Source of the DNA: Eubacteriales bacterium
GTDB taxonomy: Bacteria > Bacillota > Clostridia > Lachnospirales > Lachnospiraceae
Assembly (NCBI GenBank): GCA_030533235.1
Contig: JAUNJN010000004.1
Span: 19,670 to 83,669, forward strand
Direction: 5' to 3'
Length of the DNA stretch: 64,000 nucleotides
Below, one piece after another: positions 37,501 through 45,658 of the stretch. A program made the position numbers and the translations under genes. The notes below the pieces were generated by a model, which ran no database searches, was not told the DNA's origin, and saw nothing but the letters and a program-made list of their open reading frames with translations. Position 1 is the stretch's first letter. Every line of letters begins with the position of its first letter.

Positions 37501-38186
37501 GCAACTCCATCTACACGATAGACATTTTGCGTAAGATGTGTTTCCGGATCCTCGTAATCGTCTAATTCCTGACCAGCATTCAGTTCGTACTTTACATAGA
37601 TTTTGGCTGCATCTGTAAATTGTTCCTTCGATTGAACCGAATTATCAGATACTTCAATCCAGCTATTTTCCTCACCGGTTTTTGAAACAAACACTTTTCC
37701 GTTCTGACCGTTATTAACCCGGAAGCTTACATCACCCGGATTTGCCTGCGATCCCGGATTATTATCTTGAGCCAGTCTTATTTCAATCTCTTGTCTATTA
37801 GATGCAACAACCGTCGTTTGATAGGTGTATGAACCATCTTCATTTACAGTCGCCTCACCATCCTTTGTGTATCCTTCGGCAGGCTTTACTGTTACCTTTA
37901 CTGTTGTACCTGCTGCAATCGAATTAGCCGATTCCCATGAATACCACACAGTACCGCTTTGATCTGCTTGATTTTCCGTGAAATCTTCTTTTGCAAGATC
38001 AACGCTTGATCCCTCTCCAATCTGATAGGAGATACTGTTGCACCCATCCATAGGTGTTAATCGAATACGGAAAGTTCCCGTATCCTCAGCCGCTCTCGCC
38101 ACAATACCATTCGTAAGTAACGTCGAGCACATGATAATAGCACTCATCAGATAGGCTAATATTCGTTTTGCTTTTCTTTTTCTCAT
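34077..38186 (-). CDS. Large secreted surface protein with choline-binding-type wall repeats
   Basis: A 1,369-residue protein. The signal peptide is cleaved near ARA-AE (about residue 32). Residues about 143-260 and 261-378 are a tandem repeat of 118 residues (354 bp in DNA). A middle region of beta-rich domains follows, then from about 950 a cysteine-rich part with CxxC pairs (KACGKHSELAACRGG, CEVCGEKYG), then an Ig-like piece ending VEWKII. The last 165 residues are about eight repeats of the GW(x)KDGxxWYYMDxSGAMQT type, which in choline- and glucan-binding proteins attach the protein to the cell wall. An AGGAGG site precedes the ATG. Likely an adhesin or polymer-binding surface protein. 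Confidence 0.85.
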   Translation of the reverse strand: MRKRKAKRILAYLMSAIIMCSTLLTNGIVARAAEDTGTFRIRLTPMDGCNSISYQIGEGSSVDLAKEDFTENQADQSGTVWYSWESANSIAAGTTVKVTVKPAEGYTKDGEATVNEDGSYTYQTTVVASNRQEIEIRLAQDNNPGSQANPGDVSFRVNNGQNGKVFVSKTGEENSWIEVSDNSVQSKEQFTDAAKIYVKYELNAGQELDDYEDPETHLTQNVYRVDGVAKNLEFNAETKIAEVPYNANKNLEICISFKGGNQGPQANPGDVSFRIQNSQNGKVSVSKTGEENSWIEVSDNSVQSKEQFTDSTKIYVKYELNDGQELDDYVEEETGLTQNVYRVDGVAENLEFNAETKIAEVPYDADKNLEICISFKGGEPGSGASKDYPFENEATSNITFEGTQNWDGAGIPVTAMYYINGVAAQNRVYDEESQKDIVTHLTSITYPYDENDERTPKITVGNVEVPAVEFEFSNPINMRYTSIEINGTDYSNMIPGTNSATREWDILDAMSLNGNSQDISFIIQVPKADTYNVKADMEIIGETRYTYESNDSKVKFTIDNGLNGTVGYKYDTFDCPDVSVDSATFPISLEEGKTFTIFATPKETFEFGGISLIVNGERIPWEDVGNPNIDDIFTADGMSFVITESIANKDELEILVSFSEDEEWMANQMRYFPTGNFLWSNLEEDRETDMFLDHTQVKFVRFEYKDREGEKVVIDDIKDMNKESYLSFSENYDKGEATLFAGGKLTVQLVPRYGYQVVEFGPNGGTFGPEEDAIATYTFTIANGNAHLGARCAPVDDAVNAVATGITDGGIALDVEGDENFTIGTAVLEVTDTETSETEEAAFANAAPGYEVDSYLDLSLNNVVYKGSADDVWATEVSELANPATISLTVDDEITEDVEIIHQKHDGTYEVLEAAYDAATKTITFETDSFSKYAIAQKKDHIHSYTKEIVSEDTKVADATCTTGGVYKKSCACGAIGEETFTTDPLGHTMTAVKAKEANCKNAGNYAYWTCASEPGVYYKNPEGTETFANLAATVIPRNDSHDFAGQPYISDGAGHHYQTCKACGKHSELAACRGGKATCGTKATCEVCGEKYGNVDTSNHVIPDEKNSVSCFCGAIKNLNATIYDSKIHSETLQYTGTEVKPVITIDGLQEGVDFKVEQTAKVNPGVYTVTVTGIGSYAGTRTVEWKIISDNGWQMVGDEWMFVEDGLPKSGWVDDNGTWYYMDETGIMQTGWAKDDDTWYYMDESGAMQTGWIKDGSDWYYLTGSGAMQTGWILDGSTWYYLTESGAMATGWLKDGNTWYYMDGSGAMQTGWVLDGRTWYYMDSSGAMQTGWVYVGGKWYYMYESGAMASNTYIDGYYVNASGAWVR
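37053..37760 (-). repeat. 354-bp tandem duplication in the surface protein gene
   Basis: Positions 37053-37406 and 37407-37760 are near-identical copies in frame, each encoding 118 residues with the VSFRxxNxQNGKVxVSKTGE and VYRVDGVA segments. Differences are mostly at the unit ends, suggesting an in-frame duplication. Confidence 0.9.
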
Positions 38187-38263
38187 ACTGTTTCCTCCTT
38201 ACATAATTTTCCCGTCAAATAGTCGCCTTTTTTGTTTTTTTAAAGCAACTAACGCATGGAATA

Positions 38264-38292
38264 ATTATACCAAAAAACAACAAAACACTCAA
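38264..38292 (-). promoter_or_regulatory. Promoter of the surface protein gene
   Basis: Minus strand TTGAGT (38287-38292), 17-base spacer and TATAAT (38264-38269), about 78 bases before the start. It is back to back with the promoter at 38336-38363. Confidence 0.65.
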
Positions 38293-38335
38293 CAACTTTA
38301 CCATTTTTGTCATTTACCAGTTTTGTCACCTAAAT

Positions 38336-38363
38336 TTGACAGTTTCCGACAATCGAGTATAAT
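38336..38363 (+). promoter_or_regulatory. Promoter of the double-HTH regulator gene
   Basis: TTGACA (38336-38341), 16-base spacer and TATAAT (38358-38363), 39 bases before the start at 38403. Confidence 0.75.
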
Positions 38364-38402
38364 GAAAGTACGAGAACAAGAAGCTTAACAAGGAGAATCA
38401 GG

Positions 38403-40127
38403 ATGGAATTTCACACATTGATCAATCAGTATATCGACATGCTTGGCTGTTCGGCACGGGAGCTGGCGGATGCCTCCGGTCTGTCCAACGCTGTCATCAG
38501 CCGCTATCGCTCCGGCGAACGAAAGCCGGCACCGGATAGCGAACAGCTCGAAAAAATTGCAGATGGTATCAGCAAACTGGCAGCTCCAAAACAGCTTTCC
38601 GATCTAACAACCGAAAAGCTGCTGGATGAATTTCGTGAAATTCTCGGGAAAGACGCAAAGAGCTATGCGGACTTTGCAAACAAATTTTCAATGCTGATTG
38701 ATACATTGAAAATCAACATGAAGGATTTATCTGCTGCAACAAATTACGAAACCTCATACCTGTATCGCATCCGTCTGGGACAACGCCATCCCAATGACCT
38801 CAATGCGTTTGCAAACAGCATCTGCCACTTTGTTGCTTCACACTTTGATACACCAAACAATCAGGCAGTGCTTGCAAAACTGATTGCATGTTCTCCGGAA
38901 GATTTATATGACGTTTCGGCCTGCACACGATTACTAAAGAGCTGGCTTACCGACATCCCCACTGAAGCAGGCGATGAGATGAGCAGCTTCCTAAAAAAGC
39001 TTGATGAATTTGATTTGGACGAATATATACGTGCCATACATTTTGACAAAATGAAGGTTCCGTCGTTTCCGTTTTACAAGGTATCCGACAAGCATTATTA
39101 CGGGATTGAAGAAATGCGTAAGGGAGAATTGGATTTTTTTAAGGCGACGGTACTGTCGAGATCAAAGGAGCCAATCTTCATGTGCTCCGACATGCCGATG
39201 GCAGATATGGCAGAGGAGATGGACTTTAACAAAAAGTGGATGTTTGGTATTGCCATGTCTCTAAAGAAAGGTCTTCACCTCAACATCATCCACAACATCG
39301 ACCGTCCGTTTGAAGAAATGATGTTGGGACTTGAAGCATGGATTCCGATTTACATGACCGGACAGATCTCCCCTTATCATTTACCGGATTTAACCACAAA
39401 CATTTATCATCACTTTAACTATGTCTCCGGCGCGGTTGCACTCACCGGCGAATGTATCGATGGTTATCACGGAAACGGCAAATATTATCTCACCGGCAAT
39501 CGTGAGGAGGTTGCTTATTACCGACAAAAAGCAAAGGACCTTCTCTCCAAGGCAAAGCCTCTGATGGAAATCTACCGCAGTCCGGCCAAGCAGCAATTTT
39601 GCGAATTCGAGAAACACATTTCCACCGAAGCCGGCACGCGCTATTGCATGCTGTCAGTGCCGCCGATTTACAGTATCTCGGATGATCTGCTCACCCGCAT
39701 CCTCCAACGAAGCAATGCATCCTCCGAAACCTGCGAGGAGGTGCGTGCTTATGTAAAACTGCAACGTACACTGACAAGCCACACTCTTCAGACAAATCAT
39801 ATGTCTATCGTAATGTCAAATATTACGGAACAGGAATTTGACAAGCATCCGGTTGCGCTGTCCTTATCCGGCTTGTTCAAGGAAGCTGAAATCTGTTATA
39901 CATATGAGGAATACGCAGAGCACGTAAGGCTTACCGAACAATATGCAAATGAAAATGCAAGCTACACCCTAAAGTGCTCAGACGACCTCACCTTCCGCAA
40001 TATTCAGGTACAGCTTTTGGAAAATAAATGCATTGTCATTTCAAAGGAAAAGACTCCGTCTATTCATTTTGTCATCCGTCATCCAAAGATGCTTGATGCG
40101 ATGTACCACTTTTATTTATCAGAATAA
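38403..40127 (+). CDS. XRE-type helix-turn-helix protein of unknown function
   Basis: A 574-residue soluble protein. Residues about 14-50 form a typical HTH (CSARELADASGLSNAVISRY) and about 98-135 a second, more divergent one (MKDLSAATNYETSYLYRIRL). The remaining 400 residues are alpha/beta with no motif I recognise; they might sense a ligand. An AGGAG site precedes the ATG. Diverges from the surface protein gene and overlaps the convergent CPBP gene by 16 bases at the stops. It could control the surface protein, but that rests only on position. Confidence 0.7.
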   Translation: MEFHTLINQYIDMLGCSARELADASGLSNAVISRYRSGERKPAPDSEQLEKIADGISKLAAPKQLSDLTTEKLLDEFREILGKDAKSYADFANKFSMLIDTLKINMKDLSAATNYETSYLYRIRLGQRHPNDLNAFANSICHFVASHFDTPNNQAVLAKLIACSPEDLYDVSACTRLLKSWLTDIPTEAGDEMSSFLKKLDEFDLDEYIRAIHFDKMKVPSFPFYKVSDKHYYGIEEMRKGELDFFKATVLSRSKEPIFMCSDMPMADMAEEMDFNKKWMFGIAMSLKKGLHLNIIHNIDRPFEEMMLGLEAWIPIYMTGQISPYHLPDLTTNIYHHFNYVSGAVALTGECIDGYHGNGKYYLTGNREEVAYYRQKAKDLLSKAKPLMEIYRSPAKQQFCEFEKHISTEAGTRYCMLSVPPIYSISDDLLTRILQRSNASSETCEEVRAYVKLQRTLTSHTLQTNHMSIVMSNITEQEFDKHPVALSLSGLFKEAEICYTYEEYAEHVRLTEQYANENASYTLKCSDDLTFRNIQVQLLENKCIVISKEKTPSIHFVIRHPKMLDAMYHFYLSE

Positions 40128-40924
40128 AGACGACCTTTTTTCCACACCAAATACAGTCCCATGACAAGTCCAATCTGCACTGCATAAATTCCTATTGCAG
40201 CAGGCATAAGTGTTTCCAGCGAACGCAGGGAATACATACCTCCGAGTACCGTATTCCCCCACGCATGGAGCAAAACAGTTAGCCAGATGCTGTTTGTAAT
40301 TTTGTATGCAACCGCAAGCGTGATTCCCAGCGTGATACAATACAAGGTAAACGCCACAAAGCTGTAATTACACTGGCTTGTATTCGGAACGAACCATAAT
40401 GGAATATGCCAACAGCTCCAAATCACACCCTCGATTACGCATGCAACAAAAAAAGGCAATTTCTTCTCAAGAATCGGCTGCAAGATTCCTCTCCAGCCGA
40501 CCTCCTCCAACCCACCGCCAAGTATCATAAGTGGGATAAACAGGATAAACAAATACACCGGATTTCCAAGATAATCTTCAACTATGATGCATGCAAAAAA
40601 TTGAATTATTGCAAGCACGAAACCAACAATCGCAAATGCCTTCTTGTTTCCGACACAGACAATCGATTTCACAAATTCTTTAAGTGTCACCTTCTCATAC
40701 CTACGCTTCACGATATACGCTGCATAACAAGGTGCCATACCTGCTCCAAAACCAATCAATGCAAAATGAAGAAGCTTTCCAAATCCGCCCTGCAGCAGAT
40801 CAAGTTTATAAGCCCCAATCAAGAAAAGCTCCGTTCCCCAAGCTATCAAAAATGTAAATGCCAAATAGAGGATTGCTTGTTTTTTTGTTTCTTTGTCTTT
40901 TATTTTATCCATAACTCGTTCCAT
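40112..40924 (-). CDS. CPBP family intramembrane metalloprotease
   Basis: A 270-residue membrane protein with about eight helices. The Abi/CPBP motifs are present: EEVGWRGIL (the EExxxR glutamate pair), HIPLWF and LLHAWGN, supplying the Glu and His residues that bind zinc. CPBP proteins process prenylated or other membrane peptides and in Gram-positives often give bacteriocin self-immunity. The start at 40924 has GGGG 8 bases upstream; an alternative ATG at 40912 is possible. A TetR-type operator candidate (40961-40977) lies upstream. Confidence 0.85.
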   Translation of the reverse strand: MERVMDKIKDKETKKQAILYLAFTFLIAWGTELFLIGAYKLDLLQGGFGKLLHFALIGFGAGMAPCYAAYIVKRRYEKVTLKEFVKSIVCVGNKKAFAIVGFVLAIIQFFACIIVEDYLGNPVYLFILFIPLMILGGGLEEVGWRGILQPILEKKLPFFVACVIEGVIWSCWHIPLWFVPNTSQCNYSFVAFTLYCITLGITLAVAYKITNSIWLTVLLHAWGNTVLGGMYSLRSLETLMPAAIGIYAVQIGLVMGLYLVWKKGRLYSDK

Positions 40925-40960
40925 ATTCCTTTCCCCATACTACATTTCAAGTTTCTTTTT

Positions 40961-40977
40961 CAGACCATCAGTCTGTA
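40961..40977. promoter_or_regulatory. Candidate TetR operator upstream of the CPBP gene
   Basis: CAGACCATCAGTCTGTA contains the inverted repeat CAGAC/GTCTG with a 5-base centre. It agrees with the site at 41698-41714 at 13 of 17 positions, so both may bind the TetR protein encoded between them. Confidence 0.5.
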
Positions 40978-40984
40978 AATGATA

Positions 40985-41024
40985 AAATATAATAGAAAAC
41001 CAAAACCGGTTTTCTATTATATTT
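40985..41024. repeat. Perfect 17-bp inverted repeat, 6-base loop
   Basis: AAATATAATAGAAAACC (40985-41001) and its exact complement (41008-41024) flank AAAACC. It follows the tetR stop by 16 bases. There is no T run on the minus strand, so it is an unusual terminator or an RNA/protein-binding structure. Confidence 0.75.
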
Positions 41025-41040
41025 CGGGCGCGCTTGTCGC

Positions 41041-41682
41041 CTACTTTAGTTCTTGAATTACATCTTGCACACGACCGTAGGCAGCCTGATCCACCATATC
41101 GATACCAAGCGTATGCATAATACGATACAAAATCGCAACCTTGTGTTCCGGATTTTCCATCGTCTCCGTGTAAATCAATGGATTCATCCACACATTGGAC
41201 AATACCATGAGCACCTGCGCCGTCTCCATCGGATACTCACAAGTTATCGAGCCATCTAAAATACCCTCCTGCAAAACCGGATAAATATATCGTGGCGCAA
41301 CATCCTCAATTGTATCCTTCATATGGAGCGCGAGAAAATGTGGATTTTCCAATAAATTCGGCAGGGATTTCATAAATCTTATGTGCTCATCATCCTGAAA
41401 GGAATTCATAAACATCGCCCGAAGCTTTTCTCCGCCGTTCATCTTATCAGACGTCACAATCCGCATCATCTCACTGCTCGTACGCTTTGCTATGATGTCG
41501 TATACCGTAAGCAGTATCTGCTCCTTCGAGGAAAAATGATGGTAAATCGCACCTTTGCTAAGTCCGGTCGCATCGATAATATCCTGAACGGATGTATTTT
41601 CATATCCCTTTGTGATGAAAAGCTCCATCGCCTTGTCCACGATTTTCTTTTCCGTTTCCTCCGGATACTTGTTTCTTGGCAT
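41041..41682 (-). CDS. TetR family transcriptional regulator
   Basis: A 213-residue repressor starting MPRNKYPEETEKKIVDKAME. The N-terminal HTH is clear: LFITKGYENTSVQDIIDATG, LSKGAIYHHFSSKEQIL. The C-terminal ligand-binding domain is variable, as usual. Of two adjacent ATG codons the one at 41682 is 6 bases from AGGAG. Probable promoter TTGACA-17-TACTAT lies at 41718-41746, with a palindrome at 41698-41714 just downstream, suggesting self-repression. Neighbours are an SDR gene upstream and a CPBP gene downstream. Confidence 0.9.
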   Translation of the reverse strand: MPRNKYPEETEKKIVDKAMELFITKGYENTSVQDIIDATGLSKGAIYHHFSSKEQILLTVYDIIAKRTSSEMMRIVTSDKMNGGEKLRAMFMNSFQDDEHIRFMKSLPNLLENPHFLALHMKDTIEDVAPRYIYPVLQEGILDGSITCEYPMETAQVLMVLSNVWMNPLIYTETMENPEHKVAILYRIMHTLGIDMVDQAAYGRVQDVIQELK

Positions 41683-41697
41683 CATGCTCTCCTTTTA

Positions 41698-41746
41698 CAG
41701 ACTATTGGTTTGTATAAATAGTAATACACAATAAAGAGTCTGTCAA
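41698..41746 (-). promoter_or_regulatory. tetR promoter with candidate operator
   Basis: Minus strand TTGACA (41741-41746), 17-base spacer and TACTAT (41718-41723). CAGACTATTGGTTTGTA (41698-41714) sits at the start of transcription and resembles the site at 40961-40977. Confidence 0.6.
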
Positions 41747-41755
41747 CAAAAAATT

Positions 41756-42559
41756 TTACCATGTACGCGAATCCATCTGACGGAACTGCGCAACCGTTGA
41801 TACATGAGAATTCAGACCCCCGTCTACATTGATAATCTGTCCGCTCACATAGTTGCTTTCGTCTGAAGCAAGATATACGCACATATGTCCGATATCCTCC
41901 GGACATCCGTATCGATTGACCATGATGTTGCTGAGGAAAATATCCTTCAAGGCCTGTGGCACATACGCCTCATTCTGCGGAGTTACAATAAGACCCGGTC
42001 GCACGCAGTTACAACGGATGTTTTTCTTACCGTATTGCAAAGCGGTAGACTGTGTGAGCATATCAACGCCCGCCTTTGCACACGCATACGCAGTAGAGCC
42101 GAGGTCTCCTCCGCAGGATGCCATGGAGCCGATATTGATGATGGAACCACCTGTCTGATTTTTCTCCATATACGGGAGCACACACTTTGTCGCATAAAAT
42201 GTACCGCGTACATCGCTCTGGAACACAGCATCCCACATCTCAAGCGTAAGCTCGTCCACACGTCCATCCTTCAATCCAACATTTGCCGCATTATTAACCA
42301 ACACGTCAATGGTTCCGTATCGGGAGGCTGTATCCGAAAACAATGCTTCAATGCTTTCCGGATTCGTAATATCCATAAAATGATAATATGCTTCTCCGCC
42401 ATTCTGCTTGATTGCATCCACAACTGCCTGACCTTTTTCTTCTCTTCGCCCGCATATAACAACCTTTGCTCCCTCTGCTGCAAATAAGCTTGCGATACCA
42501 ACACCAATCCCGCTCGTAGAGCCGGTTACAATTGCCACCTTATCCTTTAATCTGTTCAT
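41756..42559 (-). CDS. Short-chain dehydrogenase/reductase
   Basis: A 267-residue classical SDR. The cofactor loop TGSTSGIG, the NNAAN motif, the catalytic Ser in INIGSMAS and the YACAK dyad are all present, and the C-terminal NVDGG is typical. CGRR after beta-2 suggests NADP(H). The start at 42559 has AGGAGG 7 bases upstream; the open frame continues further up without a site. The substrate is unknown. It is followed by tetR after 73 bases. Confidence 0.88.
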   Translation of the reverse strand: MNRLKDKVAIVTGSTSGIGVGIASLFAAEGAKVVICGRREEKGQAVVDAIKQNGGEAYYHFMDITNPESIEALFSDTASRYGTIDVLVNNAANVGLKDGRVDELTLEMWDAVFQSDVRGTFYATKCVLPYMEKNQTGGSIINIGSMASCGGDLGSTAYACAKAGVDMLTQSTALQYGKKNIRCNCVRPGLIVTPQNEAYVPQALKDIFLSNIMVNRYGCPEDIGHMCVYLASDESNYVSGQIINVDGGLNSHVSTVAQFRQMDSRTW

Positions 42560-42675
42560 ACGAATACCTCCTGTTTTCAATATTTCATCTTCACACCAAA
42601 AAGTGAAGCTTACTCTTAAACTATATACCACCGACCAAAAAAAAGCAATGTCAACATCCTTCTGTATGCAAGAAA

Positions 42676-42720
42676 ATAAGGCTGTGTGTACTTGATGTTT
42701 CAGTTATCACACAGCCTTAT
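42676..42720 (-). terminator. Terminator after argG
   Basis: A 13-bp perfect stem (ATAAGGCTGTGTG and complement) with a 19-base loop, followed on the minus strand by the T-rich TTTTCTT. It lies 15 bases after the argG stop. Confidence 0.78.
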
Positions 42721-42735
42721 TATGTCTCATTCAAA

Positions 42736-43962
42736 TTATTTCTTGTTTTTTTCTACATTCTGCTCCATCATTGCACGAACCTTCATAGAAAGACCGAACA
42801 AATTGATGAAACCGGATGCATCCTTGTGATCATACAAATCACCGGTTGTGAAGGATGCAAGACTCTCTGAGTAAAGTGAATATGGAGAAGTTGTTCCCTG
42901 CTTAATGATATTGCCCTTGTATACCTTGAGCTTAACTTTACCTGTAACAGTCTCCTGTGTCTTGCTGACAAATGCAGACAAGCTCTCACGAAGCGGACAG
43001 AACCACTTTCCTTCATATACGAGATCCGCGAACTTTGTAGCAACAAGCTTCTTGTAAGCAAGCGTCTCGCGATCAAGGCAGATTTCCTCAAGCTGTGTAT
43101 GAGCTTCCATAAGGATTGTTCCGCCCGGCGTCTCATATACACCACGAGACTTCATACCAACCACACGGTTCTCAACGATATCGATAATACCGATACCATG
43201 CTTGCCACCGATACGGTTCAACTCACGAATGATATCCGATACCTTCATGCGCTTACCGTTTAAAGCAACCGGTACACCTGCCTCAAAATCAAGTTCAATA
43301 TCCTCAGCCTCATCCGGAGCATTCTGTGGTGTAACAGAAAGCACCAAAAGGTCATCATAATTTGGTGCAAGTGCCGGATTCTCAAGCTCTAAGCCTTCAT
43401 GGCTGATATGCCAGATATTACGGTCGCGGCTATATGAATGACTTGCATCAAACGGAAGATCAATACCATGAGCCTTGCAGTAGTCAATCTCATCCTCGCG
43501 GGACTGCATCGTCCACTCCGGCTGTCTCCATGTAGCGATTACCTTAATATCCGGAGCAAGTGCCTTAATCGAAAGCTCAAAACGAAGCTGATCATTTCCC
43601 TTACCGGTCGCACCGTGGCAAATCGCTACTGCACCTTCCTTACGTGCAATCTCAACAAGCTTCTTTGCGATAACCGGTCTTGCAAATGATGTACCAAGTA
43701 AGTACTTGTTCTCATATACTGCATTTGCCTGTACAGTCGGCATAATATAATCATCACAAAGCTCATCTACTACATCTTCAATATATAACTTCTCAGCGCC
43801 TGAATACTTTGCTCTCTCATCGAGACCTTCAAGCTCACTCTCCTGTCCAACGTCAACACAACAGCAAATAACATCGTAGCCGTATGTCTCCTTCAGCCAT
43901 GGAATGATTGCTGTCGTATCAAGACCACCTGAATATGCTAAAACAACTTTTTCTTTCGCCAT
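42736..43962 (-). CDS. argG: Argininosuccinate synthase
   Basis: A 408-residue enzyme of standard length. The N-terminal ATP-binding loop [15 protein letters not shown] and the following blocks [13 protein letters not shown] and [10 protein letters not shown]-type region mark ArgG, which joins citrulline and aspartate with ATP hydrolysis in arginine synthesis. A GGGAGG site precedes the ATG. No argH is in the window, so the gene stands alone here. An inverted repeat with a T-rich tail lies in its leader (43978-44019), suggesting attenuation. Confidence 0.95.
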   Translation of the reverse strand: MAKEKVVLAYSGGLDTTAIIPWLKETYGYDVICCCVDVGQESELEGLDERAKYSGAEKLYIEDVVDELCDDYIMPTVQANAVYENKYLLGTSFARPVIAKKLVEIARKEGAVAICHGATGKGNDQLRFELSIKALAPDIKVIATWRQPEWTMQSREDEIDYCKAHGIDLPFDASHSYSRDRNIWHISHEGLELENPALAPNYDDLLVLSVTPQNAPDEAEDIELDFEAGVPVALNGKRMKVSDIIRELNRIGGKHGIGIIDIVENRVVGMKSRGVYETPGGTILMEAHTQLEEICLDRETLAYKKLVATKFADLVYEGKWFCPLRESLSAFVSKTQETVTGKVKLKVYKGNIIKQGTTSPYSLYSESLASFTTGDLYDHKDASGFINLFGLSMKVRAMMEQNVEKNKK

Positions 43963-43977
43963 TTCGAATATCCTCCC

Positions 43978-44019
43978 GAAAAAATAAAATCAAGACAGAA
44001 GCATCGCGTATCTGTCTTG
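43978..44019 (-). promoter_or_regulatory. Terminator-like hairpin in the argG leader
   Basis: On the minus strand CAAGACAGA (44011-44019) pairs perfectly with TCTGTCTTG (43991-43999) over an 11-base loop and is followed by ATTTTATTTTTT, directly before the argG ribosome binding site. This is the form of an intrinsic attenuator. What would relieve it is not evident. Confidence 0.5.
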
Positions 44020-44158
44020 TTAAATATACAACTCATTGTTACATTATGCAAGAGAAAAGCAAACTTTTTCTCCAATATATTATAATTTTGTGCTATCATA
44101 AAAGAAGCAAAAAAACCACATACAAAAATAAAATGTAAATTGATAAAAGGAGACAACT

Positions 44159-45643
44159 ATGCCAGTATTTGATTTTACAGACAAACCGGATCCATCTAAC
44201 CAAGCCGTCTGTACATATGAGACATTTCGATCATCTTTAAACGTTGCAACTGCTGAACACCCAATCATGGTAATCGCAGATACAGATGATGTGTTAAAGC
44301 ATCACTCAAGCGGAATGTTTATCAATCCAATCAAAAGAACCTCTTTTGAATACCAGGAAAACGGGGAAAAAATCCGGCTTGATATATTAAAAATTGATTC
44401 CCGTTTTACAAGTCTTTATAAGTGGCTCGGAGAAAATCACGTAAAGGTACGTTTGTCCGGTTCGAAGACCAACGAAGGCTTTGCAGTGTACAAGATTCGC
44501 GAGCAACATTTTGCAGAAAACGGTAAAATGTCTTCCTCTGACGGATTTCTTCAATATATGATTGACCGTCTGCTATCGAGCGATCCGCCAAGTCACACTG
44601 TATTGGACGAAGACGAAGACATTACCGGAGACGACATGAAGCTCACAAGCATCCAGAGTATCACCGACTTTATCGCATGTGCGGGCAATACGCTACCGGA
44701 TAATATTCAAGTTTGGGCAAGACGCAATCTCGTTGTTGCAAAATCAAACGAGGTATCTCCGGAGGAGCGTCGTCACGCACAGCGTGCACTTTCTACCATG
44801 ATGGGGATTAATTGGAAAAATAATTATTTTGCAGCCATCGATCCGGTTGAAGCAAAACGTATTTTGGATGAAGAGCTTTATGGTATGGAAAAGGTAAAAC
44901 AACGTATCATCGAAACCATCATTCAAATTAATCGAACCCATACACTTCCTGCTTACGGTCTATTGATTGTCGGTCCGGCAGGTACCGGAAAATCTCAGGT
45001 TGCTTATGCTGTTGCGAAAATCCTGAAACTCTCCTGGACAACACTGGATATGAGCTCCATCAATGATCCGGAGCAGCTTACAGGAAGCTCTCGCGTATAT
45101 GCAAACGCCAAGCCGGGCATCATCATGGAAGCTTTTGCACAAGCAGGCGAGTCCAAACTTGTATTTATTATCAACGAGCTTGATAAGGCAAACGAAGGAA
45201 AAGGAAACGGCAATCCGGCTGACGTTCTTTTAACTTTATTGGACAATCTCGGATTCACCGACAATTATATGGAATGTATGATTCCAACCGATGGTGTGTA
45301 CCCAATCGCTACTGCAAACGACAAGAGCAAAATCAGTGCTCCGATTATGTCACGTTTTGCGGTTATCGAAATTCCGGATTACACACCGGAGGAAAAGAAG
45401 ATTATCTTCTCTCGGTTCTCCCTTCCAAAGATTTTGAAGCGTATGGGCATGTCAGCTGACGAAATCGAGATTACAGATGATGGTTTGGACGTCATCGTAG
45501 AGCTATGCTCCGGCACCTCCGGCGTCCGTGACATCGAACAGGTTGCTGAGCACATTGCGGCAAATGCCCTCTACCAAATTGAGGTCAACCACGTAACCAG
45601 GGTTACCTACAACGCAGCAAAGATTCACGCATTGATTGAGTAA
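44159..45643 (+). CDS. Lon-type AAA+ ATPase without protease domain
   Basis: A 494-residue protein. Residues 1-220 are a domain I do not recognise. From about 233 the sequence follows the Lon ATPase: ILDEELYGMEKVKQRIIET, Walker A GPAGTGKS (272-279), SSRVYANAKPGIIMEAFAQA, Walker B FIINE (336-340), GNPADVLLTLLD, sensor 1 Asn387 in ATAND and arginine finger Arg399. The chain stops after the helical lid, with no Ser-Lys protease domain. The Walker B aspartate is Asn339 here, while the catalytic glutamate is kept. An AAGGAG site precedes the ATG. Probably an unfoldase or remodeller; partner unknown. Confidence 0.8.
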   Translation: MPVFDFTDKPDPSNQAVCTYETFRSSLNVATAEHPIMVIADTDDVLKHHSSGMFINPIKRTSFEYQENGEKIRLDILKIDSRFTSLYKWLGENHVKVRLSGSKTNEGFAVYKIREQHFAENGKMSSSDGFLQYMIDRLLSSDPPSHTVLDEDEDITGDDMKLTSIQSITDFIACAGNTLPDNIQVWARRNLVVAKSNEVSPEERRHAQRALSTMMGINWKNNYFAAIDPVEAKRILDEELYGMEKVKQRIIETIIQINRTHTLPAYGLLIVGPAGTGKSQVAYAVAKILKLSWTTLDMSSINDPEQLTGSSRVYANAKPGIIMEAFAQAGESKLVFIINELDKANEGKGNGNPADVLLTLLDNLGFTDNYMECMIPTDGVYPIATANDKSKISAPIMSRFAVIEIPDYTPEEKKIIFSRFSLPKILKRMGMSADEIEITDDGLDVIVELCSGTSGVRDIEQVAEHIAANALYQIEVNHVTRVTYNAAKIHALIE

Positions 45644-45658
45644 AACAGTGTCATACAC

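Noticed and set aside
43938-44060. Possible leader peptide for argG attenuation (MSCIFNKTDTRCF)
   Set aside because: It has only one Arg codon before the hairpin and no ribosome binding site.
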